Of a stretch of 64,000 bases of DNA, positions 13,001-28,000 are shown one piece after another. Within the stretch, counting starts at the first letter, position 1. Every line of letters begins with the position of its first letter. The notes under the pieces were generated by a model, which searched no databases, was not told where the DNA came from, and saw only the letters and a list, made by a program, of their open reading frames with translations. The position numbers were made by a program, and so were the translations under genes. This DNA is from Lateolabrax maculatus (lineage: Eukaryota; Chordata; Actinopteri; Acropomatiformes; Lateolabracidae), in NCBI GenBank assembly GCA_031216445.1, contig CM062219.1, positions 21,622,501 through 21,686,500 on the forward strand, read 5' to 3'.

Positions 13001-16000
13001 GGTGACAGCCATCAGCATGACTGCAGTCACAGCGTTCTTTACAGTCCAGACCATAAGTTCCATCCTGAGGAGAAACAGTAACCATCAGATCAAATGAACT
13101 TCTAGAGAAAAACTTTGAGTCTTTTCATGCTTTTAAATTCCATTAGGGCATCTACAGCTTCATCTGTTCTAACGGGACAGTTTATATTATTATACTGTAT
13201 TAAGTGTACAGTATTAGATCAACTACACCAGTACCAAAACCTGCAGACTAACCACAAGGTCAGCTCTCATCCTAACATCCTAAGATGTTGAATGCTTGTA
13301 TGGGACTGTAGTTAGTATATGTACAGGCTGTAAGTGATGTAAAGAGTAATATAGCATGCGTTGTTTTAATTTTTATGTAATTGATTTAGTGTTTCGACAA
13401 TATTAACAAGTTATATGAGATTTTTAGTTTACAATTGGAAATACAAAGTAAGATCTACAACATCATTGTATACTCTGGAAATTATGAAGGTGCGATGTCA
13501 AAACTATGTGTGTGTTTTAAGGAAATCATTAGAAAAGTGATTTTTAGGTGGACTACAGCTGGGATTTCCTCACTGACATGCACACACAAATAATATTGGA
13601 CACATAAAAAAAAAATAACAGACATAACACTGTTTGTGTCTTTTCAGTGTATAGATCAGGTAGCATCCATATCCTCTCACCTGGCAGTAGAGTTCACACC
13701 TCTCTCCTTTCCAGCCTGGAGCACAGGTACAGTGACCGTCCAGCGCGTTACATGCTCCTCCATTCCCACACATACAGGTGAGGTTACAGCCCAGACCCCA
13801 GGTACCACTGGGGCAGTTGATGGAGCAGTCCACCCCATGCCACCCTGATTAACCAAGTCCATTAAGATTCAAACACACACATACCTCACTTTCCATTAAC
13901 TCAGTGTAACAAAATATGAGCCTACATAGAATGTACTGTACCCTAAAGATAATAAAATAACTGAGGGTATAATAATAGACTATTGTCATCAAAAAATAAA
14001 TGACCTGTAATAAACAAATTACTATATTGTATTGTGAACAGAAGCAGGATGAAATATATTTTCATAACATTGACTATTAAAAGAACTGCAGAATTTAATT
14101 TTAATATGTTGTATGTATTCATAGGGTATTTATTTAATATTGAATTATAATGGAATCCATATGTATATACTGTATATCCACTGCCGGCAGACCTACGTTT
14201 TTATAGACTAGAATATGTTTGCATGGCTTTAGTCTTTCCCAAAATGACTGATTTGTTATGAAGTTCAGAAGTATTATGACTAATGTCTCTAGTTCTGGTT
14301 TGAGCAATTCACATTTAACTTCTTTAAGTCCACTGGAAAATAACAAAAGGACTTTTTCTCCTCCTGCATTTCTATTCCCCCCTCTCTCCTTCTCAGCTCA
14401 CCTGGTTTACAGGCGCAGGATCCGTCCACAGGTGAACACTGAGCTCTGTTCTTGCAGTTACAGCTGGAGGAGCAGTTCCCTCCATGTGTTCCTGCTGGGC
14501 AGGGGACTGAGCAGTTGGGACCCTGAGAAGGTCGATACAGTAGATAGAGAGTCAGAACTGGCTGTGAAGAAGTCACATTCTTTCAATGTACAGCTCGACC
14601 ATTAACAGTGCTGAAGAGATACCGTCAGTTCATTTGCTGTGTTTGACTGGGTTCCACCCTCCACTGCATCAAAGCTGTCAATTCCACATTTCTTTTACTT
14701 GTGTAGTTGTCATATAATAGGACATGTTTTGTGACAACCAGACATCAGGTGTGATTAGTAGATGTGTGACACAGCTGCATAGCCTCCATATATGGTCCCA
14801 AACAGTAGCAGATATGGAGGTGAGGTACTGTATGTGTGCTCATATTAACCAACTGTGGTAGTAATTAAAGGAGCATCAAGCAACCAGAATGAGAAGTATG
14901 TTGTTAGTCACTGTGGATGTTTAAGACCTCTGCCTTGAGACATATATGCTGGTTTCCCACGGACAACTGATGAAAAACACTTCTGTGAGGGCCATAAGAG
15001 TGCTTCAAGCAGATACAGTGCTCATGAAAACAATGAGGACTTGTATCCCAGGCCTGAGTTCAAAACATGATACTTGGAAATGGTTGTGTGGGGTGTGTCT
15101 ATGAGCTGGTGTGAAGCTCTGGCTATATGAAACATGAGTGTGTTCTGATAAGCCAAAGTCTGAACTAATATCAGCAGAATAAGCTTTTTCTGTGAGTGCA
15201 GAGCTTGGGTCAGAGTGTGATTAGCTTAGCTTAGCATAAAGACTAGAAGCAGGGGGGACAGCTAGCCTGGGTCTGTCCAAAGTTAAGAAACACACCTACC
15301 AACACTTCCTTAACTCACTTACTAACACACTATCTCATTCTATCCATCATGGTAGTATTTCCAACCACTGTGCACAGCTTCCTGGAGTCTTAATGTCACA
15401 AGGAGGTTGGCACCATCATGTCCATACAGAGGCCAAAATCAAAACTTGTGCTCACCGACCATATCTGGCAACTTGTGCTTTACTGTAGCTGGGGATGCTG
15501 CACAGAAGTATTGGTTGGAAACTTGTTTGTCAAGAAAGACTAAACAAAATTTTTAGTCTCACATTTCTGTTTTTGTACATGTAAAACAAATGAGATACAA
15601 CCTGCTAATTATTGAGCTACAGGGGTATATGTTTTAACTTCTAACTAACAGAATCTAAGCTATTTAAATTATGATCTCCCTTTAAAAGATAAAGCTAACA
15701 ACTGTATTTCCCAAAATGTTGAAAAAAAAGTGAAATTCTAAAATGTCGTCCAGAAAGTCCAGAGGGGGACAGAAAGTGTCACCTGTGTGATTCCATTTTA
15801 TATTCTACTATACATCATGATTTTCCTCTTTGATATATATCAAAATCTGTAGGAATATATACTACAGTACATACAAGGCATTGGACTACCATCAACATTT
15901 GTTTGCTTGCTTTTTCTCCATGCCTCAGTATGTAATGTAAGTAGTGTCTTGTAAGCCCATCTGCACTGGAAACACATTGGTGTATGACACTTGAATAATA

Positions 16001-19000
16001 TGATTTATCTATCCATTAATGCTAGAAAACTAACTGATGCTGCTATAGTTCTGCTGCCACTAGATGTTACTAAAGAGCCATATTTTCACTGATAGCAGCT
16101 TTAAGGTGTACTGATAAGCACACACAGCTTTGCACTGCAGAATCGACATTTTCAGAAGATTCATTTTTCAATTCCTACAGTATTAGTCTGGTCTGGTCTG
16201 GGTTTGCTGGCTGTGATTCAGGCAGTTGAGAGCCAGGAGATGAGCCCAAAGCCGGCCACATACTGTATCACACATGCTGTGTTAGCCTCATGAATTAACA
16301 GGGTTTGTGAACCAAAGCATTCACTGGAATGGTGGCATGTTAAATACTGGCTTACCGTGAATCCTGGGGCACAGATACACTCTCCGCTCACACTGTGGCA
16401 GTCGGCACCATTCTGGCACTGGCACACCTGCTGGCAGGACTCGCCATAAAATCCTGGGGTACATGTCTCATTGCAGTAAAGGCCTGACCAGCCAGGCTGA
16501 CATGTACACTCCCCTGACATTGGGTGGCAGCTGGTGATAAGAGAGGAACATTACCGTAGTTACAGATTGAACTTAATTCTTGTTTAGTTTTTACTCATAC
16601 TGCAGGTCTACTACTGCTTCACACATGAAGGATTCCTACCTTTCAATAGCTGCATCTTTATCGGCCTGCCAGGGGCAGGGACTGAAGGGTTTATGTGCTT
16701 GAAACAGAACATGTGTTTGTACGAATGGTCCACACACCACCACATATAAAGTCAAGTGGTTTCTCCCTGTTCGGAGTGCGTGCCCTCCAAGTGCAGGTAG
16801 GACATGGTTTCAGCTCAATTTTAAAGCAGCACACAAAACAACACATGCTGCATTATGCCCGCCTGAATCAATGGCTCTCTCTAGTGGGTAAACAAAATAC
16901 CACGAGTTCCAACAACACTGTAAACCATACAGACGAATAAAAACACACTTCACTTCTGACAGAAATGTGTGTGGGGGAGGGGATTTCAGATGCTGTTGGA
17001 CCCAAAAGCACTTTGTTTAAAGTGTACTGAGGCCAGAAGGATGGTGATGTTGTCTGTCAGGTCAAACATTGACTATGTATTTGTCATGAACCAAAATGTT
17101 GGTCAAGGGAACATTATGACCTGATGGTGATGTTTGAGAGATAAGACGGTCACATAATTAAATTAATCAGAAATCCTCCCCTGGTGTCTCAAAGTCTGTC
17201 CCACCTTTTAGCCACACCCCCACTTCCCCAGGCTCCTTCATTGTCATTCCCTATCTGTCCACCAGCTGCCCTCTTCCTCCCAGTTTTCCTCCTGTCCCAA
17301 TCATTTCATTCCCACATCTGGCCACTTGCTCCAGTCGGTGCCAGATTGTCAATGCCTTTGCTTTCTAGCCTTGGTTACCTGTTACCTGAACCTGTATCCT
17401 GAAACCCTGAACCAGTATCTGTACCTGCCTCTCCACCTGCTTGTGTCTTTTCCCAGCCTGTGTTGTGTTTGGACTTGCCACCCATGCCTGTGAGCATTTA
17501 TATCTTCTCTTTTGTCAGTAAATCACAGGATCATCCCTGCCTGCCTCTATTGTCAGCATCTAGGTACTTGTTGTCTGTATTCAGCAGCTGTGACATCTGG
17601 GGACCTCAAACATTTTTATGCAATTTAATGGTGGAACACCAACTGACACTCATTAACATGGATGGATTACCACAGCAGCATACCAGGAACAGGACCAGGG
17701 ACCCGAGGGGCCAGGACCCCAAAGTCAGACTGAGTGATATTACTTTGACATTTGTTGTTGAATTTTTATTTTTATTTTTTTTACCTAATACCCCCGGTTC
17801 TCTGAGAACAGAGTGAGATACCAGCCAAGGCTCGAAAAAAGAACAAAAGGCTCAGTCAAAAGTCCTTCACTTTTAAAAAAACATCTTCACATTTATGATG
17901 TCACAACAGAGAAAGGGGCGGGGGATTAGGTAGGAAGCATCTGTACTGAGGGGCCATCATTTCATAATCCTTCCTTCAAGCCTTGTCACTAGCAGGACAA
18001 AAAGGATAACTTGGTGTGGAAAAAGGAGTAGTGTCTGTCTTATGTTGGATAACACATTCATTATTTCATTCATTACTGGCTGTTATTTAGCCAGGCTAAT
18101 GAAACACATTTACTACGCTCTTCCCACTGCACATCTTGTATCTACTTGATACACGTGACATAAACATAGAAGAAGACAATTGGCACAGTCAAAGAGAGAG
18201 AGAGAAACCTGAGCTGAAAGCTTTACACAACAGAATGACCAAATCCAAGCAGAACCCCAATATTTTGTTGGGACCTATCAGGTTTGTTCACGCTGCAGAA
18301 CTCCAACAGAGACTTTATTAATCCTTTCAAAAACTACAGTTTTCTTAAAACTGTGTAGGTGTAAGAGCTGACTGATACTGAGGGACTGAAAGTCTCCATG
18401 ATGTCTTTCATTCCATGCCGGCAGGGTGAGGATTTTCTGCAGTAACGCAGGTGGAATCTGCATGTATTTGTTAGTGATTGTGTTTGACTGACAGCTGGCC
18501 CACCTGACAAAGCACTCCCATTGAAGAGGCACAGAACAGCTGTCCTCTGCAGGAACACATGCAGCCGCCAGCTGTGCCAGCCTAACTGACCGCTGACTAC
18601 GGGCTCACAACAGTTAGCCTGTTCACAGGCTCAATGACCACACTGACAAACACATGAAAACATCTTCCTGAGTTCTGTTAACACTCCAGTTTGAAAGACA
18701 CAGATTTTAACAGTAATATTTTGGAATATTTGAAGCAACAACGTGTTAACATGCTATGTGTTTGACTCTGGTTTTAGGTAGCTCTCACACAGTTCCATTG
18801 AGATAGACATCAGCTAAACATTGACAACAATAAGAAAAAATAGGTGTCTATATAAATATGATTAAAAATAAACAATGACCAACAACCTACAATGTATATA
18901 TACAAGTTAGGTGATTCTGTAATTGTAAACAATTACAGACAAAGCAGGACAAAGTTTGAACACTACTCCCGCGTACTTGCGTGTGTTCTGGGCGTAGCAC

Positions 19001-22000
19001 GGACACTTCCGATCACACCGGAGGCCGTAGTGTCCTTCAGGACACAGTCGGACATCACACGTCTCCCCTGTGTACCCTGGCTCACACAGGCACATTCCGT
19101 TGGTGTGGTAGCACTTGCTGTTGTTCTTACAGCGACACGTTTTTGCACAGCCAGCACCATAAGTCCCAACTGGACACTGGTCCTGGCACCTGTTCACAGC
19201 AACACACAGTAACATCCATGGTCAATTATTGGAAAAGGTGGAGGTGATCAATAAGTGTTCTCCCAAGAGAATGAAATACCTATTTATGTTGCTACTATTA
19301 TTGCGACTGTTTCTCCTAAGAATTATATCCATGTTCATACGAAACAAATATGCTTTTGGGGTATTGCCACTCTGAGTAAGTTTATGTGCAATCGGTGCAC
19401 ACAAATGATTTAACCCTGCACATGACTTTATAAACCGTGCAAACAGTGCTAAAATCATTTGCTTTTATTTAGAGAGTGTAAATACAAAATTATATTATTT
19501 TAACATTAATTCCCCACCACTTTTAGTCTGAAAGTCAGAGATCCATATTGGAAGCCTTCCTGAATACATCCTGCGCATGTGCATCAATATCTTTCCTCTT
19601 ACACTCTAATAATCTGTATGCAGCGTTTTCCACTTGTTGTCCCTACAAACATAATTAAGGTATAATACTGTTTGGAAAGGAAAGGAAAAAGTTTGGAATC
19701 GCCTGCCACAGAAGCTTGAATGGGTACAATCAGATGGCTGAGAGGGGTACTCTATGTTAGAAATACCTCTTTACAAATAGATGTTATTTTGTATGAAGGG
19801 TTCATACAAAAATAAAGATCCTTTGAGTGACAGTTAAATAAGAAAAGAAGAAACCACCAGTCATTAGTAAAAGAAACTGGAAGTTCAGCATCAAAAGCTG
19901 AGCAGATTTAAACAGGAACAGGTTCCTGTTTCAATGTCAAGTGCAATAATGCCTCCAACAAGCTGGAATTAACAGGCGTGTTGCTTTTCACAGTTCAGCC
20001 ACACCCTCCAGTAACTTTCCACCCTACCTGTCAGCCACTCCCTCCTCATCAGCCTCACTGTCCACTCACCTGCCGCCAATCACCATTCAAGCCACTATTT
20101 ATACTCCTGCCTTTCTCACACTCATTGCCAGATTGTTCTTTGCTCATGCCAGACTTTCCAGTGGTCATTCCTGGACTGAGTTCCCGTTCCCGACCCTGCC
20201 TGCTTTGGACTCTCCTTTATCGTCCGACTCCCGGTAAACGCACCTGCCTTCTTTTCCTGTTTCGGATTGGTTCTGTCTGCTGTTGCTACAGTTCAGCTGG
20301 AGGCTGGGCTAAGAGACTCTGCTGCAAGCCGCAGTTTGCCCGGCGTCGATTTTGTGTGCTTTCATATGTACCTGCTGAACGTGACATTAAAGTTCTCCAC
20401 GTACTAATCCTTGGGTCCTGTGTGCTGCTTTTGGGTCCGTACACCACCCATTACAGCATTAGACTTCATGATAGATATAGAAGGTGAGTCGAGGGTCAGC
20501 ACTGTTGGAGTTGGATCACAGAATATCAGCTGGACCAACAAATCACAAGTCAACTGCAGAGGGCCCAAAGAAAAATGGGTTCCCAACATATTCAGAGCCC
20601 AGCTGCACTATTGTGGTTCAGTAATGATCTGGGGTCACTGATGCTTTTCTGGACTGGAAAACAAATTCATATTTTGGGGGGAAAAAATGGCTCCAACAGT
20701 ATTCTCCCCTGTCATGCAACACTGTGGGGATTTCCACTAAATGGAAGTTTTAATTCTTCCTTTGGGGCCAAAACTATTTCAAATGTAAATAATACATTTG
20801 GTGTCTGAATTCTACAGTTTTAATTTATGCTAAGACATTGAAGAAATACATCAATAACAGGTTTGTGTACTGTATTTATGGTTATGTCTAGACAAGGCCA
20901 GGTGGATAAGGTTGGACAAAACTTGCGGCTATGGTTAAAGAGACTGGGTCTCCAGTGTCAAAGTCAAGCACATTGCATGCTATTCCACATCCATGAACTT
21001 ACTTTTCTTGGGACTAATGTTCACGTTGTCTCTTTGGCTCTCAAAACATTAGGAATTAACCTCTGGGGACCATGAATATCCAACCAATGACACTGTTGCA
21101 ATATCTAGCTCTGGAATAGTGTTGGACATACAGAATGATAGACAAACAATAACCAAGCAGAAGTGTCATGGATTCAGGTAGTTCGGACACTTGTTTTATC
21201 CACTACACACGACTGACTGCAGTAAAAAGGTTCTGTGGTGGTTCCATGGCTCGTTCTGAATCACAGAGCACCAGCTAATGTGGCAAACAAACGACTTGCA
21301 AACAGTCTGAAAATGGACGCAGTGGGTTCTCAGCATCTCTTCCCTGGTCACAGTACAAACATATCAGTCCAACCACCAAATCAAGGTGGGTTTGAAAATT
21401 AAATGCCCTGCCATCCCATCACTTAGAGCAGGCAAGAAGAACGAGGGCAAAAAGGAACTTGTCTTTTTCAGTAGTTTGAGTGTACAGAACCTTCAATTGA
21501 CAGTTAATCTTGTTTTTCTGATATTTTAACAGCATATCAGAGACAACTCTACAGTACATTACACTATTACCCCCACCCCCACCCCCGTCCTGTTAATGAA
21601 TTCCAGTGGGTTCGGGTGTGGCATGGCCGGCCCAGTTCCAAGCAGGGCTACACATGACGTTTGGCTTCCCTCAAACCCTTATTTACACATAAAAGTGCAC
21701 TTGGAAGGGCTATTCCTGTCTTGTCGCTGGTCTGCTTAAGTATATGGTGTATGCTCTCTGATACTGCTAATTATATGGGCCTAAAGCCCTGCGGCTTTCT
21801 TTGATTTGTCTGTGAAACCCAGTCAGTGTTTCCTGGTTTTTTCTCTCTTCTCTCAGGAGGATGTGGAAGAGTTAAGCAGATACAGATGATTTGATTTGGA
21901 TTTTGTTTGTTTTATTTCACTCTTCAGCATGTCATAATCAGGTCAAGTGAGAGCAACAAGGTCATGTCTTCTGTAATTCTGGGGGAGATTTTAGGGCATC

Positions 22001-25000
22001 AATATCCCCGAGCTACAGAATCAGTTTAATTGATGCAGCTTTTGGTGGAAATCAATTATCAGCATAATTATCAGCCAGTACCTTGGCTTACACTTTAAAG
22101 AATAAAGCTGGATTAACTCTTTATTTTTCTTTGAAGTCAAAAAATGCCACAAAAAGACCAAAACCAACAATATTTTAGTCTGTCTCTCAATACTTTCTCA
22201 CTATCAGTAATTTCCTAAATTAGCTGGTCACCGTAGTTAGAAACTACTAAGACACGTTACTCAACAGGAGCATTGGTATAAGAAGTATTCAGATCCTTTA
22301 CAGAAATAGAAATACTTTGAAAGTAAAAGTCCTGCATTGCACAAGTTACTGAAGTATAAGTACATAAGTATTATTAGCAAAATGTACCTAAGTATTAAAA
22401 GTAAAAGTCATCATTGTGCAGATAAACTGCCCATGTTAGTGATTGACTATTACTGTATATATAATATTATTAGATTGTTATTGCTGATGCATCAATGTGT
22501 AAGTAGCATTTTACTGTTGTAGCTTGTGTTTCTGTCTCATAATTGTAATTATTGAGTGGTAAAACCCCTCACTATCTGCCTCTGGCTACAGATGTGTGGT
22601 GCTGTGTGTTCACATCATGACGCTCTCCACCATCCAGCCAACAGTATGAGATCACGGAGATGCTGTCTCCATTTATTGAGCCCTTGTCATCATGCTTCAC
22701 TGCGATTGGCTCAGCCGTATGAGAGCTGTCAGCTAGGTAATGCATTTTGTGCTTTATGTCTGCAAAATAGCAGGTGTGCTTACCACTTTGAACTGGTTGT
22801 CACACCTGCTCCATTAAAATAGGGCCCTAAATATCGCTCAACTGCAGCTGCAATGGAGAGAATTTAATCTCAATATTGGTGACAAAAATTTACAAATGCG
22901 CATGAGAATTTGTGATAATGTTGAATTTGAAGTTGCCTCTCCATACAGTAGGTTCCTGTTCCAGGAAATCTAGGGTGAGCATCTTTCAGAATGCTTCCAG
23001 TGCCTTGAAATCAAGTTTTAATTCTACACATTGCTGTATACTGTATGGTACATTGTAAAAGTTGCTCTTGCCGTTCTCCTGTGTATCCAGGGCTGCAGAG
23101 ACACTGTCCAGTAGATGACACACAGAAGCCGTTGTTGTGACACTGACATTCCTGGGAGCAGTTTTGTCCAAATCTCCCTTCTGGACATGGCTGTCCACAC
23201 ACTGTACCCTGCACACAGCAACAACAACATGAGCATACATACAATAACTAAACTGTTCATTGTGTGAGCAGCTTGTACACATCAAATATTTGTACACAAG
23301 TACAAATGCCTGTAGGTTTTCTAGGCCTGTTGATGTGTGTGATTGGCAAGAAAAAAGATGAACTCATTTTCCTAATCATGGATACTCCTCTATTATTGTT
23401 TTGTATTGTAGTCTATAACCTCGAAACCAAACTGCTTCTTGGCAAGTATTCACAGAGCGTCTACCATATTATGACCTCAAGATATTGACTTTAGAAGACA
23501 CTGATATGCACGTCTGTCACCTTTCTTACAGTCTATCCAGAGACTTGTTTAATCTCTGTGAGCCTTTTATCTTTATCAAAAATGTTAACAGAGCTGCTCA
23601 TTCCTCGACTCCTATCATTACCTTCTGTCCTCTGGTTCAACTCATACTGACATGTTATCAGAGGGTACTAGCATGTGTGAGGATACTGTCACTTCTTTGA
23701 GGATTAAGTTGTCTGCCTCTCTTCCCAGGTCCATCTGAATGAATTATTTCATGTCCAGTCTGCAGCAAAATTCTGTTAGGCCCTTAGCAGCTCTGGCTTC
23801 TCTCGCAGTATTTGTTAACAACTGTTTCATTCAAGGTGATTTTGCTTATGTAATGTACTGTATACACTCTTAAAGTAATCATTTGGAGTAAGAATGACAA
23901 TAAAGCTTTCATGCAAACAGTTGGGAGGTGTGTACCATCCATCCTGCAGGACAGGAGCACTCTCCAGTCACATGGTGACACACGCCTCCATTCTGACATG
24001 GACACCTCTCCTCACACTGCTGCCCATGTTTTCCTGGAGGACACAGCTCTTCACAGCTGTGAAGAAAAAGAAAACAGCGTTGTTTATATGTGACCACTTT
24101 TGAAGGTCACACATGTAAGTTTAGATTACATAATCAAACTCCTTCACATCTGGAAATACAGAAGTTACATATGTAAATAGGAAGAGGAAAATGAAAAGTT
24201 ACTGTGATCTAGCTACTGGTGATGCAAAGTGTAGGGCCAAGGATAATGTTGGGCTACCCACATTTCTTATAGTGGACTGGACTAGCTGGGGATCAGTTTG
24301 AAGAGGAGAAAGGATTACTGACTGAGAATGTTTTACATTCATATGAGCAGTGAAAATCAAGATAAAGCAGATATCCTTTAAAGTCTTATACAACACAACA
24401 TAATCATGTGAGTCACTGAGCCTCCCTGTTCTAGTCTGATCTGCTTAAGTAACTTGGTTCTGAGTCGACCCATGGAAACAGATGAGCTCATACTTTGGCC
24501 CGAAAAACAAAGGCTCTGTAAAGAAATGTTTTGTGCAGGTTAACATATCCAGCAAAATAGAGTACAAAACTGACTGCTACCCATAAAAAGGCACAGGGCT
24601 TTTACTTTAACATCACTGTTTTAGAATTAAAAACAGGAAGCAGATTCTCACACATTCTCTCCTCCAACTTACAAAGCTCCAGTGTATCCTGGTGAGCACT
24701 TGCATTCTCCGGTCACATGGTGACAGGCGGCTCCATTCTGGCATTGGCATTTCTGTTGGCACCCGTTACCATAGGTGCCCACTTCACACAGGGCCTCACA
24801 GCGCCAGCCTCTGTATCCAGGAGTGCAGATACAGGCTCCAGTGATGGGGTTACAGAGTGCTCCGTTCTGGCACTGACACCTGTTACTGCAGTGGGAACCC
24901 CAATGGGTACTGTCACAAGCTGTGGGGAAGATGAAGGAAAATAATCCACATTTAGTTTCATCTTGTTTATTTCATAATTTATTGTTATTATCATCTCTCA

Positions 25001-28000
25001 CAGTGTCAATCTACCACTACTACCACCTGATGAAGAAGACTTTACATAAAGATTTTCTTCCAGCTGGCAGCTTGTATACCAGCCTTCTAACAATTGTGGG
25101 CCCATTTAGACCAAACCTGATGACATGCAATGTGATATCCCCATGTCAATCAACACAAGATGCAGGGTTTATTCTGTTATGTCATGCAGGTATAACCACT
25201 GGTCCTATAATTATTATTTGTCACCAAGTGACCCATGATGCAAGTGTAACCCTGATCTCAAAGTGGGTCCAAGACAAATGACAATCATTTTACACTGGTG
25301 TTGGACATTAATCCAAAGGAATTCAAGTGTGAAGGATAAAAAAAGAAAAAAAGGATTAAAGGATAAGATGGTCTTATTTGTGTTATATTTTCTAGGGGAT
25401 ATGGGTGCTTTTCTCAGTTACAGGTGGTATATTTTCCTTATTGATAACCCATGAAAGAACTGATAAGTTTTTAGGGTACTACTATAACTCTTTACTCCAG
25501 CCTAAGCTATTAGCCAGTTGCTCGCCTCCCACTCATCCAAACTTCTGCTGAAATCTGATCACATCCCATTTTTGCCGCTTAGCATCGGCTCCCTGTGGCT
25601 CCAAATGTTGATGTTAATTTTTTTTAACATTGTTTACATGTTAATCCCGTATAAGAAACAGCGCAGGCGGAACCAAATTGGAGATTTGACAGTGAGCAGT
25701 GTGCCACCACATGGTCAATTTAAGTAACCCGCTAGAACAAACTGAAACCAAGGCCTGCTCCTCATCACTGACATGAAAACCATTTAATTGTCCAATCAGC
25801 CAGAGACACAATTACTGTGTGGCCAGGCGGGCTACGACCTGAACCCACATCATTAACCTTTGGCTGTTGGATTTCAGCTATAATCAGACCACACCTCATA
25901 CACACAAGTGAGCTCTGCCATGTATCTGGCCTTCCCATCACCACTTGCAGTGGAAGCTTCACCATGTGTAGCCACAGTAAACTGGTAAACCTAGAATAAA
26001 CCTGGTGAACATGTTTATTCTAGATGTCTTTCATCTTGTAGAGAACACGTCAGGAGGCCACTACCCTCTCAGGGCCCAGCAATGACCTGGGGCAGAACAG
26101 GAGGGAGTCAGAAAGGTTTATGGTGGCTGCCAGACCTTTCATTATGGGATTCTACGTCATGGAGCTCTATAATAAGTTAAGACGAAAGTCAGATTTTTCA
26201 CTAGGAAAAAAGACAGAAATTGAAGGTTCAGGAAAATATGTACACATACATTTGATCTTTGTTTCATATCCCCTACATGAAACAAAGGTCAAATGAAAAG
26301 ACACATTTTGTGATCTAGCACTAGCACAGGAAAGTGTCTGTTCACTCTTTTGCTGCCACGCTGCTCACCTGGAAGCCATGTTGTCACTTCTATTGCTGCT
26401 GTTCTTGCTGTGATTTTTTTTCCTTCTTAGACTCCTGTTTCTCAGGTCAAGAATAAAGTTCACAAACTTGGTGGTTGTGGTGACATTGTTAATTTCGCTT
26501 TAGCACAAAAGTTAATCTGAGAAATATCCTTTTAATTTGTAATGTTAACCAGTAATAAATATTTTGGTCAATCCTTTATCTCTAACCTCATCTCATCCCA
26601 CAATCAATAGCTGCATTTAGCTTTTCAGAGCTCCACCTCTGCTCCTGATAGTACAGTGAGTCTGCTAAATAATAAAAACTGTTTCCAATCTGTTCTGGGG
26701 GATCCTGCAGGCTGTGACTGACCTCTGCAGCTGATTGTGGTTCCACTGCTCTGATTAAAGTATACACATGGCAGCTGCAGTAACACTAAGTGATTGCAGC
26801 GATGGTGTCCCTGTGATTTATGGTCAGATGGGACTTTCTTTCTGGATGTGTTTTTAAGGTGTAGTGCCGAGAACTAATGTGCTGCTAATTTAGTCTACTC
26901 ATCTAACAGACACAGAGCTAGCCTGGCATTTAATAATTATCCATTTGGAGTTGTGTTTTATCCAATATTCTCTCTCCTTTAACTCTGGTTTGGTCTCCAC
27001 CAGCTCGTGAGGAAAATATCTGGCTCTTTAGCTGCTAAGTCTGCTGTTTGGTGCTCACTCACTGCATGGAAAGTTCTTTTTTTCACTGAAAGCAGCTGCC
27101 TGCTGCTGGAAAGGAGAACTGCAGAGTTGATGATTATTCTGTGTAGGTTCATCATTACAAGACCCCTTTACACATAAGCCCAGTCACTTCATCCACTGTT
27201 AATGTAGAAATATTGATTTATATCTTAGGTTTTGGCTGACTGTTAATGGGTTTAAGTTGTTAGTTTTGATATGCATTAATTATTTTTATTAGAAGGTGAA
27301 AGTTCACTCTTAAAGTTGGGAGTAGTAGGTTGACAAAAAAGAATTTTAACTCAATGCCTACTCATTATTTTTTCCAGTTTTCCAGTCAAGATGAGTGATA
27401 TCTGCTGCTGACTAGATTTTTTTGGTCAAACATTATTTTTCTTATTTAGTCTTGCTCATTTACATAAATGTCATAGGCCACAATTATACATTCAAACAGA
27501 GCCATAAAGATGGCATTTTTGTTTAAATAGCAAGGAATTTGCTTTGAGCTCAGGCCCCTATCGTCTAATACATAAACACAGCCTGGTGTTTGTGTGCCCT
27601 GCATGCAGAGTACGTTACACAGCCTTCTCCAACCATTCCACCATTCTGAAGTTGTTCAAGTGATTAACAGGCTCCTTTTATTCCTCCTGCATTAGCCTGC
27701 TTCACTCTGACCTGATAAAAAGTGCATACTTCCTTTTCCTCAGGCAGTCTGGCCCTGTGTGACAAACAGTGGCGAGGACTAAGGGCGGAGGGGGGCGGGG
27801 GGACAGACAAAGAGGAGGAGGAGATTAGAGATACTAAGATGCACATGTAAAACCCTGCCATCCTAGTACCTTTGTGAAACCTGACCTAGATTGAAGAAAG
27901 GCCAAACTCCAGGAGCTCGGGGCTCCTCATCTGCTTGCCGAAGAACAGACTGTTCTCTTTCATCAGCCAATTCAAGATGGCCATGAACAAAAAAGACTGT

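Larger units (their letters stand above)
19190..23071 (-). other. megf10 GC-AG intron (3.9 kb)
   Basis: Begins with GCAAGA on the gene strand at 23071 and ends with AACAG at 19190. Contains an LTR-like stretch (about 19985-20445), a C-rich run near 21568-21588 and a teleost MITE-like repeat (about 22275-22530). Confidence 0.7.

Noticed and set aside
18979..18981. GC donor at GCAAGT for the exon ending at 18977
   Set aside because: It gives the wrong phase into exon 16356-16530, so the GTACGC donor was kept.
19978..20487. 169-aa open frame, plus strand
   Set aside because: Low-complexity proline/serine/cysteine translation of an LTR-like stretch.
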